This document shows positions 11,628 through 23,182 of a stretch of 64,000 bases of DNA, one piece after another. Position 1 is the first letter of the stretch. Each line of letters starts with the position of its first letter. Source of the DNA: Favolaschia claudopus. Lineage: Eukaryota > Basidiomycota > Agaricomycetes > Agaricales > Mycenaceae. A model generated the notes under the pieces. That model did no database searches and was not told the DNA's origin. It saw nothing but the letters and a program-made list of their open reading frames with translations. The DNA lies in contig JAWWNJ010000032.1 of the NCBI GenBank assembly GCA_037176885.1, positions 620,001-684,000 of the forward strand. Direction: 5' to 3'. The position numbers and the translations under genes are program-made.

Positions 11628-12909
11628 TGGGGGAGAGGTGGTATTGCTGATGCGTGGGATGGAAAATCGTCTAGAGTGATCGCTGCTCAGTAAACCAAGA
11701 ATAGCGTCAGCGGCAATCCAGAAGAATATTGCTTCTGACGTGTCTGTGAGTTGGGGTAGCACGCCCTGGAGGTGAAACTCCGACACCGTCTAGATACAGG
11801 CTTCCTCTGGCATCCACTGTCCACAAACCGACAGGTGATACACTCGTCATATCGGAAAGAAGAGTCGCCGGCGGCGTCGAAAACCTGGTCGGCTCGTTAT
11901 GCTGAAACACCATGGCCGTGAATCGTCGACCCTGTGTAGCTGGACTCGACCGCCTTTCGAGAACTTTCGAGAGACAGTGACGATTTAAGGAACAGATCGC
12001 AATTTGGTGGGGTCTTGTCAAACCACGACGTCCAAATGCACCCGAAAGACAGCCAGTCGTTTACCCAAGAGAATATACGACAATCTTTTCAGACTCTGTC
12101 CCAAAATTAAACTTGGCCCTGGTTATTCTTGCGGAACGTTTGAACTAAAAACAATCACCTCTGACTGGCAAAAATTACGCCGGAGGCGATTTTTAGAGGA
12201 TCGGATCTCGGTTGTCCGCAGGTTCAGCCAGCTCTAAGATCGATACAGAGGGATCCCAGCGAGAAGGAATTGGAGTCCTTTTTCGCGAATTACCGAAGGT
12301 TAGAGCACGATACTCACATCGTTTGACCACAGTCTTTGCAGAACCTGGAAATCATCGATGACAGGGAGAAATCATAATTTTGAAGCTTCAAGCTTCACGG
12401 TCCAACCAAGATTTGCGAAGTTTTAGACTCCCGGATGGTAAGGTTTCACTTCTCTTCAATTCTCGACTATTCTGGACCCGAATGCATCCAGGGGACCAGC
12501 TTTGGGAGAAGAACCACTGCCAAGAGTAAAATCGAGATTCCGCGACGTTGGAAGAGAAATACAGTCCAATCACAGAGGTCCACAGTCGACTTGGGGCGAG
12601 TGCTCTCTTGCAGTCAAATTGAGCGCTGATAATGGATTGGACAGAGTTTTGTGGTCTAAGTATATGATCAAGCGGAGCTTGAATTTGATCTGCACATAGT
12701 CGTACATAATCTTACAGTTAACGCTCACCAACAACGCGGCCTAGCGCGGTATGCGCGGTGTTTTTTGTGCCTTCGCATTGCTCGTCGAAGTCAGCTTGGA
12801 GTCAGCCAAGAGTCAGCTATGCTTGTGCTGACCACGGGTATTTCGAAGAACGGCTTTTCGAGCCCTTAAAACACGTTCACCATGTGGACCGACGTCAGAC
12901 GACAGCACA
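11628..12909. other. Intergenic stretch without a supportable gene
   Basis: Open frames are short and switch without plausible splice sites. The minus-strand frame upstream of the MYND gene (about 11707-11913) has an ATG at 11911-11913 but no recognisable domain. Nothing else is visible. Confidence 0.45.
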
Positions 12910-14277
12910 ATGGTCTCCTCAGCAATCTTGGAACCACTGGTCGCAAGTTCTGTTGAATTCACCTACTGTCTCGACCGGCCATTGAAGTGCATCGCGACAC
13001 GGTACACGAATGCTCAAGCGTCCGATTCAGACACCAATGCTGGCGTTTGTTTAATTTTCGCCTGCGGGATATCATTAGGCGCGTTTTACGAGCCTTAATC
13101 CTAGCGTCCTATTCTGCTCACTGCCACGCAGCACAAGAGACGTGGATACCTGTCATCAAGGAGTTTTTCCGTCTTTCTTCCGCGTCCTCGAATTTCTATG
13201 TTCGCTCTGCATGGGTTATCGAACGGCCAAATCATGGAGATTCCGCCCTTCTCAATTCCAAGCTGCTCCGAGAGCATTATACTGTTCAATGTGAGCGACA
13301 TCGATGTAGCATTCGAGCTGAACCGTGTTGAATGAAATCAGTTACAAGTCTTCAGTATGCCACCGCGATATACACTTTCCTCGCTTCAGACTTCCTTTCT
13401 CCCTCCGAACGAGATAATCTCGTCGCCATAGGGCATTCTGGGGGTGGCGGTTCGCTGTAAGATGCCTGTCCGTTTCTTCGACTGTGTTCTTATTTCCTTA
13501 GAATGCGAGTTCTGGATTTTGGTCTCCGCGATGGACGACCAATTCTTTTCAAATCCCTTGTTCTTCTCGAAGTGCCCTTTGTTGGGCCCGCGGCCTACCC
13601 ACTGTTCCTTCAATTATATGATACTGTGAAAAAATCGAACGCTCGCAGAACTACAAGCTGGCCGTCCAAGAGTGTTGCAATGAGCTGGTTCAGAAGTCAC
13701 CTGCCATGGAATACTTTCGACCCCGAAGTTCTCGAAATCATCGAAGTAAGCTTCATGCCATGTTCCGCATCTTGCTCTGCTAATGTTTTTCTTTCGGTTA
13801 GGAAACATATTTCACGCCAGATCTCCGACGTCCTGGATACATAACGACGAAAACGACCGTAGGGCAAGAAACGGCAACTTTTGTCGACAGTGCTTACCAG
13901 CTCGGTGCCGCGCCATTTTTGCAGACAATACTGGATGTTATGCCTACGCATGTAATGATGGGCTCCATCAACGATCTCTTGTAAGTGCTCTGTACGTTAT
14001 TACATTTCTTGCCCTAGTAAGCTTTACCTCGAGACCGCCTCCACTTCGCGATATGGTCATCGAAAACATAGAGCGCTTGCGCCCACGGCTGGCGTCCGTA
14101 ACATTCTTACATGGTGTAGGACATTATGTGGGGTTTACTTTCTCTTTCGTTTCTCTTGCTGAGTTCTCATCTCTCCATACTCAACTTCCCCAGATTCCTA
14201 CCGTTACACCGCACTACGTGGCAAAAGAAATTTTCGAGAAATTACAGGGTCAACAAATCAACGTCTCCAAGTTGTAG
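12910..14277 (+). CDS. Alpha/beta hydrolase ending in SKL (peroxisomal, AKT2-like family)
   Basis: This is a multi-exon alpha/beta hydrolase of the fungal group often annotated as toxin-biosynthesis hydrolase because of Alternaria AKT2-type proteins. That name does not show what this copy does. Spliced blocks are: the start at 12910 with LIFACGISLG, where relatives have an oxyanion-type HG; ETWIPVIKEFFRLSS; WVIERPNHGDSALLN; the nucleophile elbow AIGHSGGG; LVLLEVPFVGPAAYPLFLQL; PTHVMMGSIND; and TFLHGVGHYV near the end, the probable catalytic-His region. The C-terminus is SKL-stop (14269-14277), a canonical PTS1 peroxisome signal. Introns of about 45-60 bases are inferred. The exon 1/exon 2 junction near 13083-13131 does not splice in frame with the obvious GT and AG, so exon 1 may carry an indel. 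Confidence 0.72.
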
Positions 14278-15068
14278 CCAATATTTAACTGATACTGAAT
14301 GCACAAAATTCGGCAGTTGGAAATGACATAAATCATGCTGCCATCAATCCCATCGGCATCAAACAGGCCAACAATTGTTGATGCACGGCACCAAACAAAG
14401 ATACAGCGCGCTCCTCCTTACTATTTCTCCCTGCCCTTTGGTGCGCGGGGCTTTTGGGCCTTACCCGCCACAGACAATATCCCTCATTTGTCCGTTGTCT
14501 TTATTGCAGTGCCGCCCCGGCAACCATGATCAAGACAGTACTTACTAGTGTTTCTCCATCAATAGGACCATAGTAAAGTATCTTGTGTGCGATGCCCGTG
14601 CAGAAGCCTTGAGAGGTTCCTCAGACCTTGGATCAACGAGCGTACTCCTTGCTCTCAGCAGTGCAGCTCACGTATTTTTCAAGACTTGTCCTCCCAACGG
14701 GACACTCACTTGATATTGCATGGATGCTTTGGTATCGATACATATAAAATCATATCCTAGGTCTGCACTATACAAAAATATATTTTGTTGAGTATTCAGG
14801 CTGACAGCCGCGTTGGAACGCGCCAAAAACACCAAATGAACGCGTTGCTTGGCTCTGTTAGGCAATCAAGACCTTGTTCCGGTACCGGCCTGGTGATGGC
14901 ATTCGTGGGAAATGCCTGCGATCATGCCCGCGATCATCCCATTTCGCGTGTTATTTCCAACTCCCAAATGCTCTCACTGAATGCTAGTCTGTTGCATGTG
15001 TTTTTTCAAATTGAGTCACAGCCACCGCCGATCACTCTTGTTTCGACGCACCCATCATCTACTGTACC
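14278..15068. other. Intergenic spacer
   Basis: No consistent coding frame is visible. The stretch lies between a gene end and the next gene's start, with AT-rich patches around 14700-14800. Confidence 0.45.
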
Positions 15069-16620
15069 ATGGCCCCAGCCTTGCCCCAGCCAGTGGCACC
15101 CATTGACCAACCCCTCGTCGACGAAGATGACAGTGAGCAATACGGCTGGTTTTACGACGAACATGCAGGTGGATATATCATGACCTGGGGCCAACATCGC
15201 GGGAAGAGAATGAATACGCTCGGAGAGGACTATCTGGGTTGGTGCTTCGAATATCTGAAAAAGGTACGTAACCTGCTCGTTTGATTCAATGTCGGTGAGC
15301 TTGAGTTTCCTTCGCCCAGGCCCAGAATTTTGCGGCCGCTTTCAAGTGTTTCGAGGAAGGGCTTCTGAACTATGTTCAAGACAATTACTTGGATTTTCGC
15401 GTCCCATTTGGAAAGGTCTACCGAGGTGGGTCTTGGTAACCAAATTGCTTATCATGCCTGAGCTCTCTCGCAGGCAAACGTTTGAGAGAGTGTCGGGATA
15501 AACCGTATTTCATATTCTGCTATGGCATAAAGAAACTGAGAGACAAAGTGGGTGTTCGGTGTCTACGTGACAAAATTTCTGATGAATTATAGTATATCTT
15601 CTTTTTTCGCGCTCTGCAAAGGCATTTCGAGAATCCTAGGACGGAATGCGCCTGGCGGGATGTGGGAGAACTCCTGTCCGCATCGGAATATGCCGACGAT
15701 TTAGAACTTGCTTTGCAAGACGACCCAGCTGAGTCGAATGCAGACCTGGGTGGCGACGAGGAGCCGACTCAATCGGATATCGACTTCATCGTCAGTGATT
15801 CCGCTCCGCTGGAGGTCGAAGAATCGGACGGCGAAAACGACTGGGAATTCAACAAGATCCGTACGCGCAGGGGAGGAACCCCTTCGCTCGAAACAAATTC
15901 TAGCCAAGAATCTGCCCCCATTTATTCCACCCCAAAAAAGAGCCGAAAGAGTGAAAGACCAAAGGCGACGCCACCGAAGCACAAGAAAAAGAAATCCCAG
16001 CGCAAGTAAGGGCCAGCTTTCAATTTCCTCAGATCCAGAGCTCACAGTGTTGAAGGAGTTCTCCGAAGGACGGTTTTATTGATGACCGCGGTCACGAAGA
16101 CTCTGATGGCTCTGCATCTTACATGGCTTCCGATTCGGAGTCCTCTTCGGCTGGTAGTAAGTATTGTTTTTTCTTCATGCGTTTCCGAAAAGTTGTCAAC
16201 CGATGCGAAAGAATCCCCGCGAACCCGAGCAAAGCGAGCTGCAAAGCCAAAGGCTTCGAAGAAATCCAAACCGCGCGATCGCTTCTCGTGTTGCTCTGAC
16301 TACGACGAGATTTTCGATAATACCCCGGTTAACGCCCTGAAGGAGTTGCGATGCAAGAAATGTGTTCCTAGCGATGCAGCAAGTCCCAGTCCCGAGGCTT
16401 CTGGGTCAACTACCAAACGTGCAAATTCGGGAAGCAGGCGTATGTTGTCTGAATATCGTATAATCTGATTCTGATACAATGAACAGCTTCCAATTCCACA
16501 CGACCCGTGAAGAAACTTAAGACGTTGAAGGTCGAGATGCAGGAAGCATTCCACGAAGAGGTCGAACAGAAGACTCGTTCGAAAATTTCGCGGAGCATGA
16601 AGGGCAAGAGAAGGGTATAG
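15069..16620 (+). CDS. Uncharacterised nuclear-type protein with two ExoX-like C-terminal motifs
   Basis: From the ATG at 15069 the protein gives YIMTWGQHRGKRMNTLGEDY and then LGWC. After an intron comes VPFGKVYRG|KRLRECRDKPYFIFC. Both resemble the small G-x-[HY]-RGK-x-x-x-D-x-Y-x-x-[WF]-C unit found at the C-terminus of ExoX-like exonucleases and related proteins. The nuclease domain itself is absent. A third block, FFFALQRHFENPRTECAW, precedes acidic and serine-rich low-complexity sequence and a Lys/Arg-rich patch (PKHKKKKSQRK). A later exon has paired cysteines (FSCCSDYDEIF, LRCKKC) that could bind zinc. The last exon is basic and ends at the TAG at 16618-16620. About six introns are inferred. 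It is probably a DNA- or chromatin-associated protein; the function is unknown. Confidence 0.6.
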
Positions 16621-16803
16621 CTGGGTATAGTAGTAGAGCCCTCCCTTTGCATATCTGTATAATTGTAATCTTACGTCCTCGTCCCATAAGTAACTTATCC
16701 CGAGACAAGTCTCGAGGTGGAGACAACGGTGTTCCAACGCGTTTCGTCACGCGTCCGTCACAGTCACAATCCTCCTTGACGTTCCCCACAACAACAGTGG
16801 GTC

Positions 16804-17928
16804 ATGCCCGTCCTCGTCGACCTTCCTCCAGAATTGCTCCTGCATATCATATCGTTTCTTGCTGAGATGAGCATCGTCGACAAGAAGAGGTGGCTCCCTC
16901 GCTCTGGACCTAGATCTAGGGAGCTCATACCTGACCTACCATCTATAAGCGCTCTCTCTCAGGCAAACTCGTACCTTCACCACACCCTCAACCAGTCTCT
17001 TTATGATCTATGCGCTAGCGTCGTATCACTGGGCCAGGTATCCCTCTTCTCCGCAGCCAAATTGGATCTGGCAGACTCGATCGAAAGAATCGCCGCTGCT
17101 GGAGTCAGTCTTGACACTGAATTCGTGTTTGAAAACAGATCTTGCAGCCTTCTCCATGTCGTCTCAGCATTGGGCCTACGTGTTACGGTCCTGAAATTGG
17201 TAGAAATGTATGGGAGGGACGTTGGCTCCAAGGTTTACGCACCCATGACTCTCTTTCCACACTCGTCGGCGTTGGATTATGCTGCGCGCCGAGGACATTT
17301 GGAAATTGTCCGCATCCTCGCTGCTCCCATTCCACCACCCTCCCACTCCCAAGCGTCTTCGACATATACGCGGTACCTAAGTCTCGCCCTCATTGAAGCA
17401 GCCAAAGGCTGTCATAGAGCTGTCTGCGACTGTCTTGTGTCGCAAGGAGCAGATGTCAATTTCCTCGACGACCGTTACGAGCATTGCTTCCCTCTCCTCT
17501 ATGCTGTTATCAAAGACGACCTGCAAATAGTGCAGCTCCTGCTCTCCGCTGGTGCCAATCCCAACACAGCCCGGGGTGCTGTCCTGTTCAAGGCTATAGC
17601 CAATGTTCACAGTGGCTTTCGTCCTGACATCCTGGAGGCGCTCCGGGAAGCGGGTCTGGATCTCCATGCCAGAGATCCTTTGCGCCTGCATAACGTGCTA
17701 GGGATTTGTGCCAATGTTGCGTTGGTGCGCTTCTTCCTTGAACACGGTGTGGATCCCAATGTTCGGGACAGCATGGGGCGGACATCTTTGCACCATGCGT
17801 ATTCACTCAGCCCCCGAGATCTTTCGCAGCAAATTGTCGAGCTCCTTCTTCAGTTTGGAGCGTTGCCTGACATTGCTGATGACGAAGGAGTTACACCAAT
17901 GGGGATGAGACGTCGACAAGCGATGTGA
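16804..17928 (+). CDS. F-box-like protein with ankyrin repeats
   Basis: A single exon of 374 codons. The N-terminus VDLPPELLLHIISFL is F-box-like, so it may link to Skp1 in an SCF ubiquitin ligase. From about residue 110 ankyrin repeats follow: SALDYAARRGHLEIVRIL, then RAVCDCLVSQGADVNFLD, PLLYAVIKDDLQIVQLLLS with AGANPN, FFLEHGVDPNVRD, and QIVELLLQFGALPDIADDEG. Each repeat keeps the usual loop and paired helices, which suggests an intact protein-binding array. The last repeat stops soon after VTPMGM, so the protein is slightly short at its end. No intron is needed. Confidence 0.8.
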   Translation: MPVLVDLPPELLLHIISFLAEMSIVDKKRWLPRSGPRSRELIPDLPSISALSQANSYLHHTLNQSLYDLCASVVSLGQVSLFSAAKLDLADSIERIAAAGVSLDTEFVFENRSCSLLHVVSALGLRVTVLKLVEMYGRDVGSKVYAPMTLFPHSSALDYAARRGHLEIVRILAAPIPPPSHSQASSTYTRYLSLALIEAAKGCHRAVCDCLVSQGADVNFLDDRYEHCFPLLYAVIKDDLQIVQLLLSAGANPNTARGAVLFKAIANVHSGFRPDILEALREAGLDLHARDPLRLHNVLGICANVALVRFFLEHGVDPNVRDSMGRTSLHHAYSLSPRDLSQQIVELLLQFGALPDIADDEGVTPMGMRRRQAM

Positions 17929-19133
17929 AGTTCAAAACTCTCCTGTGTACACAGGCAAGACACTCCGGGATGCGGTTCTTGTACCAGCGACTTCGAAATG
18001 GACTTCATTTCTTCTGCTATCTCGACTACATATTCATCTTGGCCTCCCGAAAGCATAATGGGCCGCACTTGCAAAACATCCTTGTGCTCCCGCGTTTCTC
18101 CGGACCCCGATTTTCTGGCGCAGAAATGTTATGGAGGGCACTAGCGAGTCGGACTGGGCCGACGTGGCGCGACAAATATACGCGCAAGACGTCATCCAAA
18201 GTATAATAGATTGAAGGTTGATTCAAGGCGACCGGCTCCGCACCTCTCCGCACCAACACGGAACAAATGCACACGATTGAAAATATCCACGGTCCTGGGA
18301 GCGGAACCTCGTCCGCCCTGACGGTGTGAAGAAGCAGGTCGAGCCAAGCCGATATGTTAGTAGCGGCTACGAGGCACGTTCAACGCCGTGCGCAGGTGGG
18401 CTGATAAGGAGATGCAGAGAGTAAAGATATGCGTACAGATAGACGCAACGACGAATGCGAATCTCAAAGAACCGGACGTTGTAGATGTAATTAAACGCCT
18501 ATCGGGGACCGAAAAAGCGGCCGTTCGGTTACCCAGTAAGTCGAGTGGAGTCGACGACGCGTCATTCTCAATGCGGCGGCTCAGTCAAGACAACGCGAAC
18601 CAGGTTGTTGGCGGAGAGCGACGAGACGCACGATCGGTCGGCCTACCCTCCCACGATTAGCCTCATCCTGAGAAAAGCGCCGCGGGAGTCGTCCATGGTC
18701 CGTTGACGGATAGTCTCGAACCCAGACGTTATAGAGCAGCAACCGCTCGCGCTCTGCGAGCGCACCGCTACCAAAAAGGGCAATGTTGAGATGTTGAAAT
18801 GACGGCGAGGCAGAATGATGGAAAAATTTGATCGCGGTTGCTGCTCTATAACTGATGTTGCTGGGGTTTTGGTTGATGGTGCTGCCCCGGCCATCATCCC
18901 GAAAGATCTGGAGCCGAGATTAGTTGACGGAGAGAAAATCGTCAAAATCGGAAAGCGGGTCAGTCGATCCAAGATGTCATGACGTCGGCTTGGCAGGGCA
19001 CTTACGCAGCGCGGGAAGTTCGCACTTCGATTTTCGGTCAAGGTCGGACGGCCGCGGGTTCGGGTACATTTTCCGACTGACTTTCCGACTCGGTAGCATA
19101 CATTTCCACTTCAAGTCCAACAATATACTACCA
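17929..19133. other. Intergenic stretch with an inverted repeat
   Basis: I find no convincing coding frame. Open frames at 18388-18660 (plus) and 18643-19041 (minus) show no domain. The one clear structure is the inverted repeat listed separately. Confidence 0.45.
18728..18852. repeat. 19-base perfect inverted repeat
   Basis: GTTATAGAGCAGCAACCGC at 18728-18746 recurs as its exact reverse complement at 18834-18852, with 87 bases between. Inside the spacer, just after the left arm, lies a small hairpin (CTCGCGCTCTGCGAG). It could be the ends of a tiny non-autonomous element or a chance structure. No target-site duplication is apparent. Confidence 0.8.
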
Positions 19134-22100
19134 TTACTGTTCCACCTTGCCCCTCCCAGCCCGTCTCTTGATACCCAATGTCTCAAGGGCTCTATGCTTC
19201 AATCTCATTCTCCCCTGCTCATCCCCGCCCAGTTCATTGAGACGTTCGCTCCTGAAGGTCATAGGAGCGGGATGTGACTCCTCCAGTACTCCCTTCCCCT
19301 TCCCCTTCCTCTTCTGTGTCTTTTTTTCTGCCCTCACTGCTGCCTTCTTTGCCTGCTGAAGTTTCTCTTCGACCCTCTTTGCTGCCCTCTTCCGCCTAAC
19401 CAGCTTTGTCAAGTCCTTAGCTGTGTATTTTTTACCTTTCAATTCATCCCGTGCTTCCTTCCTCAACGTCACCTCCTTCTTCATGGCTGTTTTTGAGAAC
19501 TTAGGATACCCCACGCGCCAGATGCCTATGGACATCCAAGACCGATGCACAGCCTGCTGCTGGGCTCTCGTCAAGCTAGGGTGCCACCGACACGGTGCGA
19601 TTATCCTGGGAACACAATGAGAAGCATCCCAAAATTATTGAGAGGTTCCACGTACCAACCGCGTCCGACTTTGAAAGCAGTTGCATGCCCGCAGAAGTCG
19701 AGAAATCCAACTGTATGCAACCTGGTGTTTTCCTTCACCCTCGTCAACGTCTCCAGCCATCGAATAGCATCAACCTTTTCTCGGAAGGCATCGATTGGCT
19801 CATCATCCTCACTCAACTTTACTGTGCTCCGTGGAGGCTTGAACACCGTCCAACAACTACCATCCCCCGATTTGCACAAGCGGGTCTTGATTTTAGCACG
19901 GTTGATATCTCTGATTAGTGTCCACTCTTCGTCAACCCAGGGAGACGGCGCTGAGTGTCCAAAAGTAAGTTGACAAAGTCTCCCGTTTCTGCATCTGAAT
20001 ACTCACCGTCGTCGTTTGGAAGTTCGTCAAGCGGATCGACGAACTGATGTGTGATCTGAATGTAGGGCTCTTCATTCTCCCCGTCTTCCTCCTTATCTTC
20101 ATCCTCGTCGTCTGTCAGATCAGGAAGAGCACCTCCAAATACTTCATCGTCGTCGCTATCGGACTCTTCGTCTTCCTCTATAAAAGAACAATTCAATCAG
20201 ACAACCAGACTACAATGCTCCTTGGTCCGAACCTGGTCTTCGATCGACTCTCTGACTAGGCGCTGCTTGATTGCGTGTTGTTAGAATGAATCTTAGCAGA
20301 ATGAAGATCTCTTACTGGTGGCGGTCTTTCTACGTTTAGATGGCAGGTCTGCTCGGGCCCGCGCTGCCTTCCTCTTCTCCAACACCGAAGCGTGTATAGC
20401 CGGCAGTGATTCACATCTGAAAAACCCAAATTTTCTGCGCTTCTCCAAATAGTCCACCAATGGGTTGATCGAGCCACCAAAGTCTGCCACCAGCAGCTCG
20501 CGCTCTGCAGGACTCAAGTCCACAACAGGCTTCAACATGAGCTTCTGTACTGCGGTGAGATCATGTCGTGAATTGAAGTAAGCAAATCTGTTTCTCATCT
20601 CTTTCGTTGTCGCCGCAATAGCTTCGCTTTTGAACAAGCTATCCCAAATCTTTGGACCGCCAACTATTGTTGGACCTGTATGACCGAACAATAGCAGCGA
20701 AGGCGCTAGTTCGGCCAAATCCATGCACCAAGGCGCGTTTGACATGTCGTCAGGGTTGATCGGGTCAGCGGGAATGGGCAGAACCACACCCGTACGTTTT
20801 TGCTCTGCCTTCACTGCAGCTACATTTCTCGCCGCATCATAAGTTTTACTGCTCAGGTACTGAATTCCGGCCCGAATCAGTTTTGTTGTTATCTGTTATC
20901 CTGAAAAAACATTCTTACATTATACCTCTCTACCAAACGCTTCGTGCGACTGCTTGTCAGCCACACCGACTGCTTGTATACAGACAGCATGCGATTGTAT
21001 CTGGACCGTAGATATGAATCAATACTTTGGTAGGCTTAAAGGCCTGCAACCCACCTCAACACAGATTTATTCGTCGTAATCAGCAACCATGAATTAGGCC
21101 CGCGCAATGAGTTCAGCTTTCGACATTCAGCGAGCATCTCACTAGGTTGAAGTCAGTGAATCTAGCAACAGCTAAAGCAAGTGCACTTACTCCGCCGCTT
21201 GCCACTGTTCAGCTGCAAATAAAAATTCTTGCTCCGAGAATGCCAGTAGCATCTCTGGACGTTTCAGGAGCTCTCGGAAAAGCATTGTCAGAGGAATTCC
21301 TGGAGAGTGAGTTAGTACCATATTGTAGGATTGCTTGCAACATACCTGAGCGTGCAGCTAACTCGTCAAGTGTATAACGCCCAACCCCTCGCCACGGATG
21401 ATTTCCGGAACCCGACAGAATTGAGGTTATGGTTTTGTCATCAAGACGCCTCACGGTTTCCCACTGTCTCAACCATTTAACGGTGAACTTGCACCAGTTC
21501 CAGTAGTCCCACAGGATGTCTCAAAAAACAAGTCAACAACAAAGTACGAGCAAGAGAAAGGCACATACGAGGAACACGATGAGGTCTTACTGACTCTATA
21601 TCAGGTCGGGAAAACCAATAGGCTCTGCAATTTGCGTCTTTGGAAACCCAGGCAAGCGTATGAGAGGACATCTCGAGAGCAATGACCACTTTGAATCCAC
21701 GTTTATCCGCCGGAACTCGTGAAACCCCTTCCCAATCCTCGGCTGTAAAGATTTGGGGAGAACTATGTAGCAACGGCTCTATCTGCACATTAAATTAGAA
21801 CCCGTTATCAGAATTAAGAGGGGTGCTTACCTCGAGGAAACAGTGCTTCAGGTCAAGCACGATATCACGGGTATCATGCTCCAACCCCATGAGCTCCAAA
21901 TCTGCATCTGTCAGCGATGAACGAGTTCGAATACTCGGAATCAGAGAGAGTGGCCACATGTATAGGGAGTGGTCAATATCTCTCTCGGTATAAAGCTCCC
22001 CCTTCTTTCTCTTTCGCAGCTTCCGGCCACCCAGGCTGGCAAGCTTTGAAGAGATGCCGTTCATGGATTTGGGCGTAGAGGTTGTGGAGGTTGTCGATGA

Positions 22101-23053
22101 TGCTGTCGTTTTGAAGAAGTCCGTAACCTTTGGCTGCGACTGTGTGGCCGGCGGCGGGGCTGCTGTTGGTACCGTCGTCGTTTTCTTGCCTTTCTTCTTT
22201 CCCCGGCTGGAGGGAAGAGGAGCCAGGTACGGAGGCGGAACATTGCCTAGGATGTCGAATCCAGGCTGACTTCTATGTGTTGTATCGTAAGAAGATAAGA
22301 TACAAAGTGAAATAATAATACGTACCGATTCGACGGTACTGGATATATCAGAGGCTCCTCCCATGCAGTGTCAACTGCCTGGGGCCGCTGCTCAAAAGGC
22401 CGTCTGTCGGGACTATGACCTCTCCAAGTAGGCGGGATGATGTGATTCAGCTGGTACGTTAAAAGACTGGAGGATGGCCGCTCCAACTTATAATCCTGTC
22501 GTAGCTCCTTATTCATGAACCAAGGCTCAGGTACTGAAGATTTGCCAGTTCATTATTCAACAACGCAATCTACCCAGGAATGACTCACGTTCGGAAGGAC
22601 ACCTATCACTGTACTGGCCAAATTCTAGTGCGCAAATAGCCTCACGAAATTCATGCCAAGAAGAGTGGTTTGCGGAAAGCATGTCCCGAATCAAGGGGGG
22701 GAATGCAGCCCGCACCTATTTTCCATTCAATGCTCTCCTTCTTTCTATCCAACCACAATCTGACGCACCTCGTTAATCATGAGACCATTCGTGTCAGGGA
22801 TGGCCAGAGCTAGACTTTCCATTCGGACAGCCCATGCACGGTGAAAACCTTGGGCAAACAAATCCTCTGTAAGAGTCCTCGCATATATTAAGAGACGATT
22901 TTCCCTATTCTTGAGATCGTCCAGCTCTGACTTGATGAAGTCCGCATGTATAGCTTTGATCTTGAGGGCATCTGGCCCCAGATTGGCCTTTGCAAATGCT
23001 ATAAACAACAGAATCCAGATCTTGAACATATCCTCCTCGCGGATCTCCGGCAT
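19134..23053 (-). CDS. Large uncharacterised multi-exon protein with a PIP-box motif
   Basis: Coding blocks chain across about 3.9 kb through many short introns, starting at the ATG at 23051-23053 (PEIREEDMFKIWILLFIAFA). Later blocks include SWHEFREAICALEFGQYSD, LLTYQLNHIIPPTWRG, SHTLAWVSKDANCRAYWFSR, HPWRGVGRYTLDELAARSG, NSLRGPNSWLLITTNKSVL, SSKTYDAARNVAAVKAEQKR and LVDYLEKRRKFGFFRC. Then come a very acidic block and a Lys/Arg-rich C-terminus (KDLTKLVRRKRAAKRVEEKL). A motif QPKVTDFF (22113-22136) fits the PCNA-interacting PIP consensus, followed by basic runs (GRKLRKRKKGELY). I do not recognise the family. The composition suggests a nuclear, DNA-linked protein. It could be two genes, but the chain is continuous. 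Confidence 0.55.
22113..22136 (-). other. PIP-box-type motif in the large protein
   Basis: The codons read QPKVTDFF, matching Q-x-x-[hydrophobic]-x-x-[aromatic]-[aromatic], with Lys next. In other proteins this motif docks on the PCNA clamp. It lies in a disordered, Ser/Thr/Pro-rich linker, where such motifs usually sit. Confidence 0.6.
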
Positions 23054-23182
23054 AGTGAGTGAGGACAACAGGGAGGAAGAATGTGTAGCGCGATCCAAGT
23101 CGGGTAACGCTAATGAGAGTGACAGTTTCTGTCACTTGTCACTCGCTTCTTCATCCTTACGACGACTTGCCCATCCTCTAAC
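23054..23182. promoter_or_regulatory. Shared divergent promoter
   Basis: This is a 129-base gap between the starts of the large minus-strand gene and the plus-strand RING gene. The two may be co-expressed. Confidence 0.45.
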
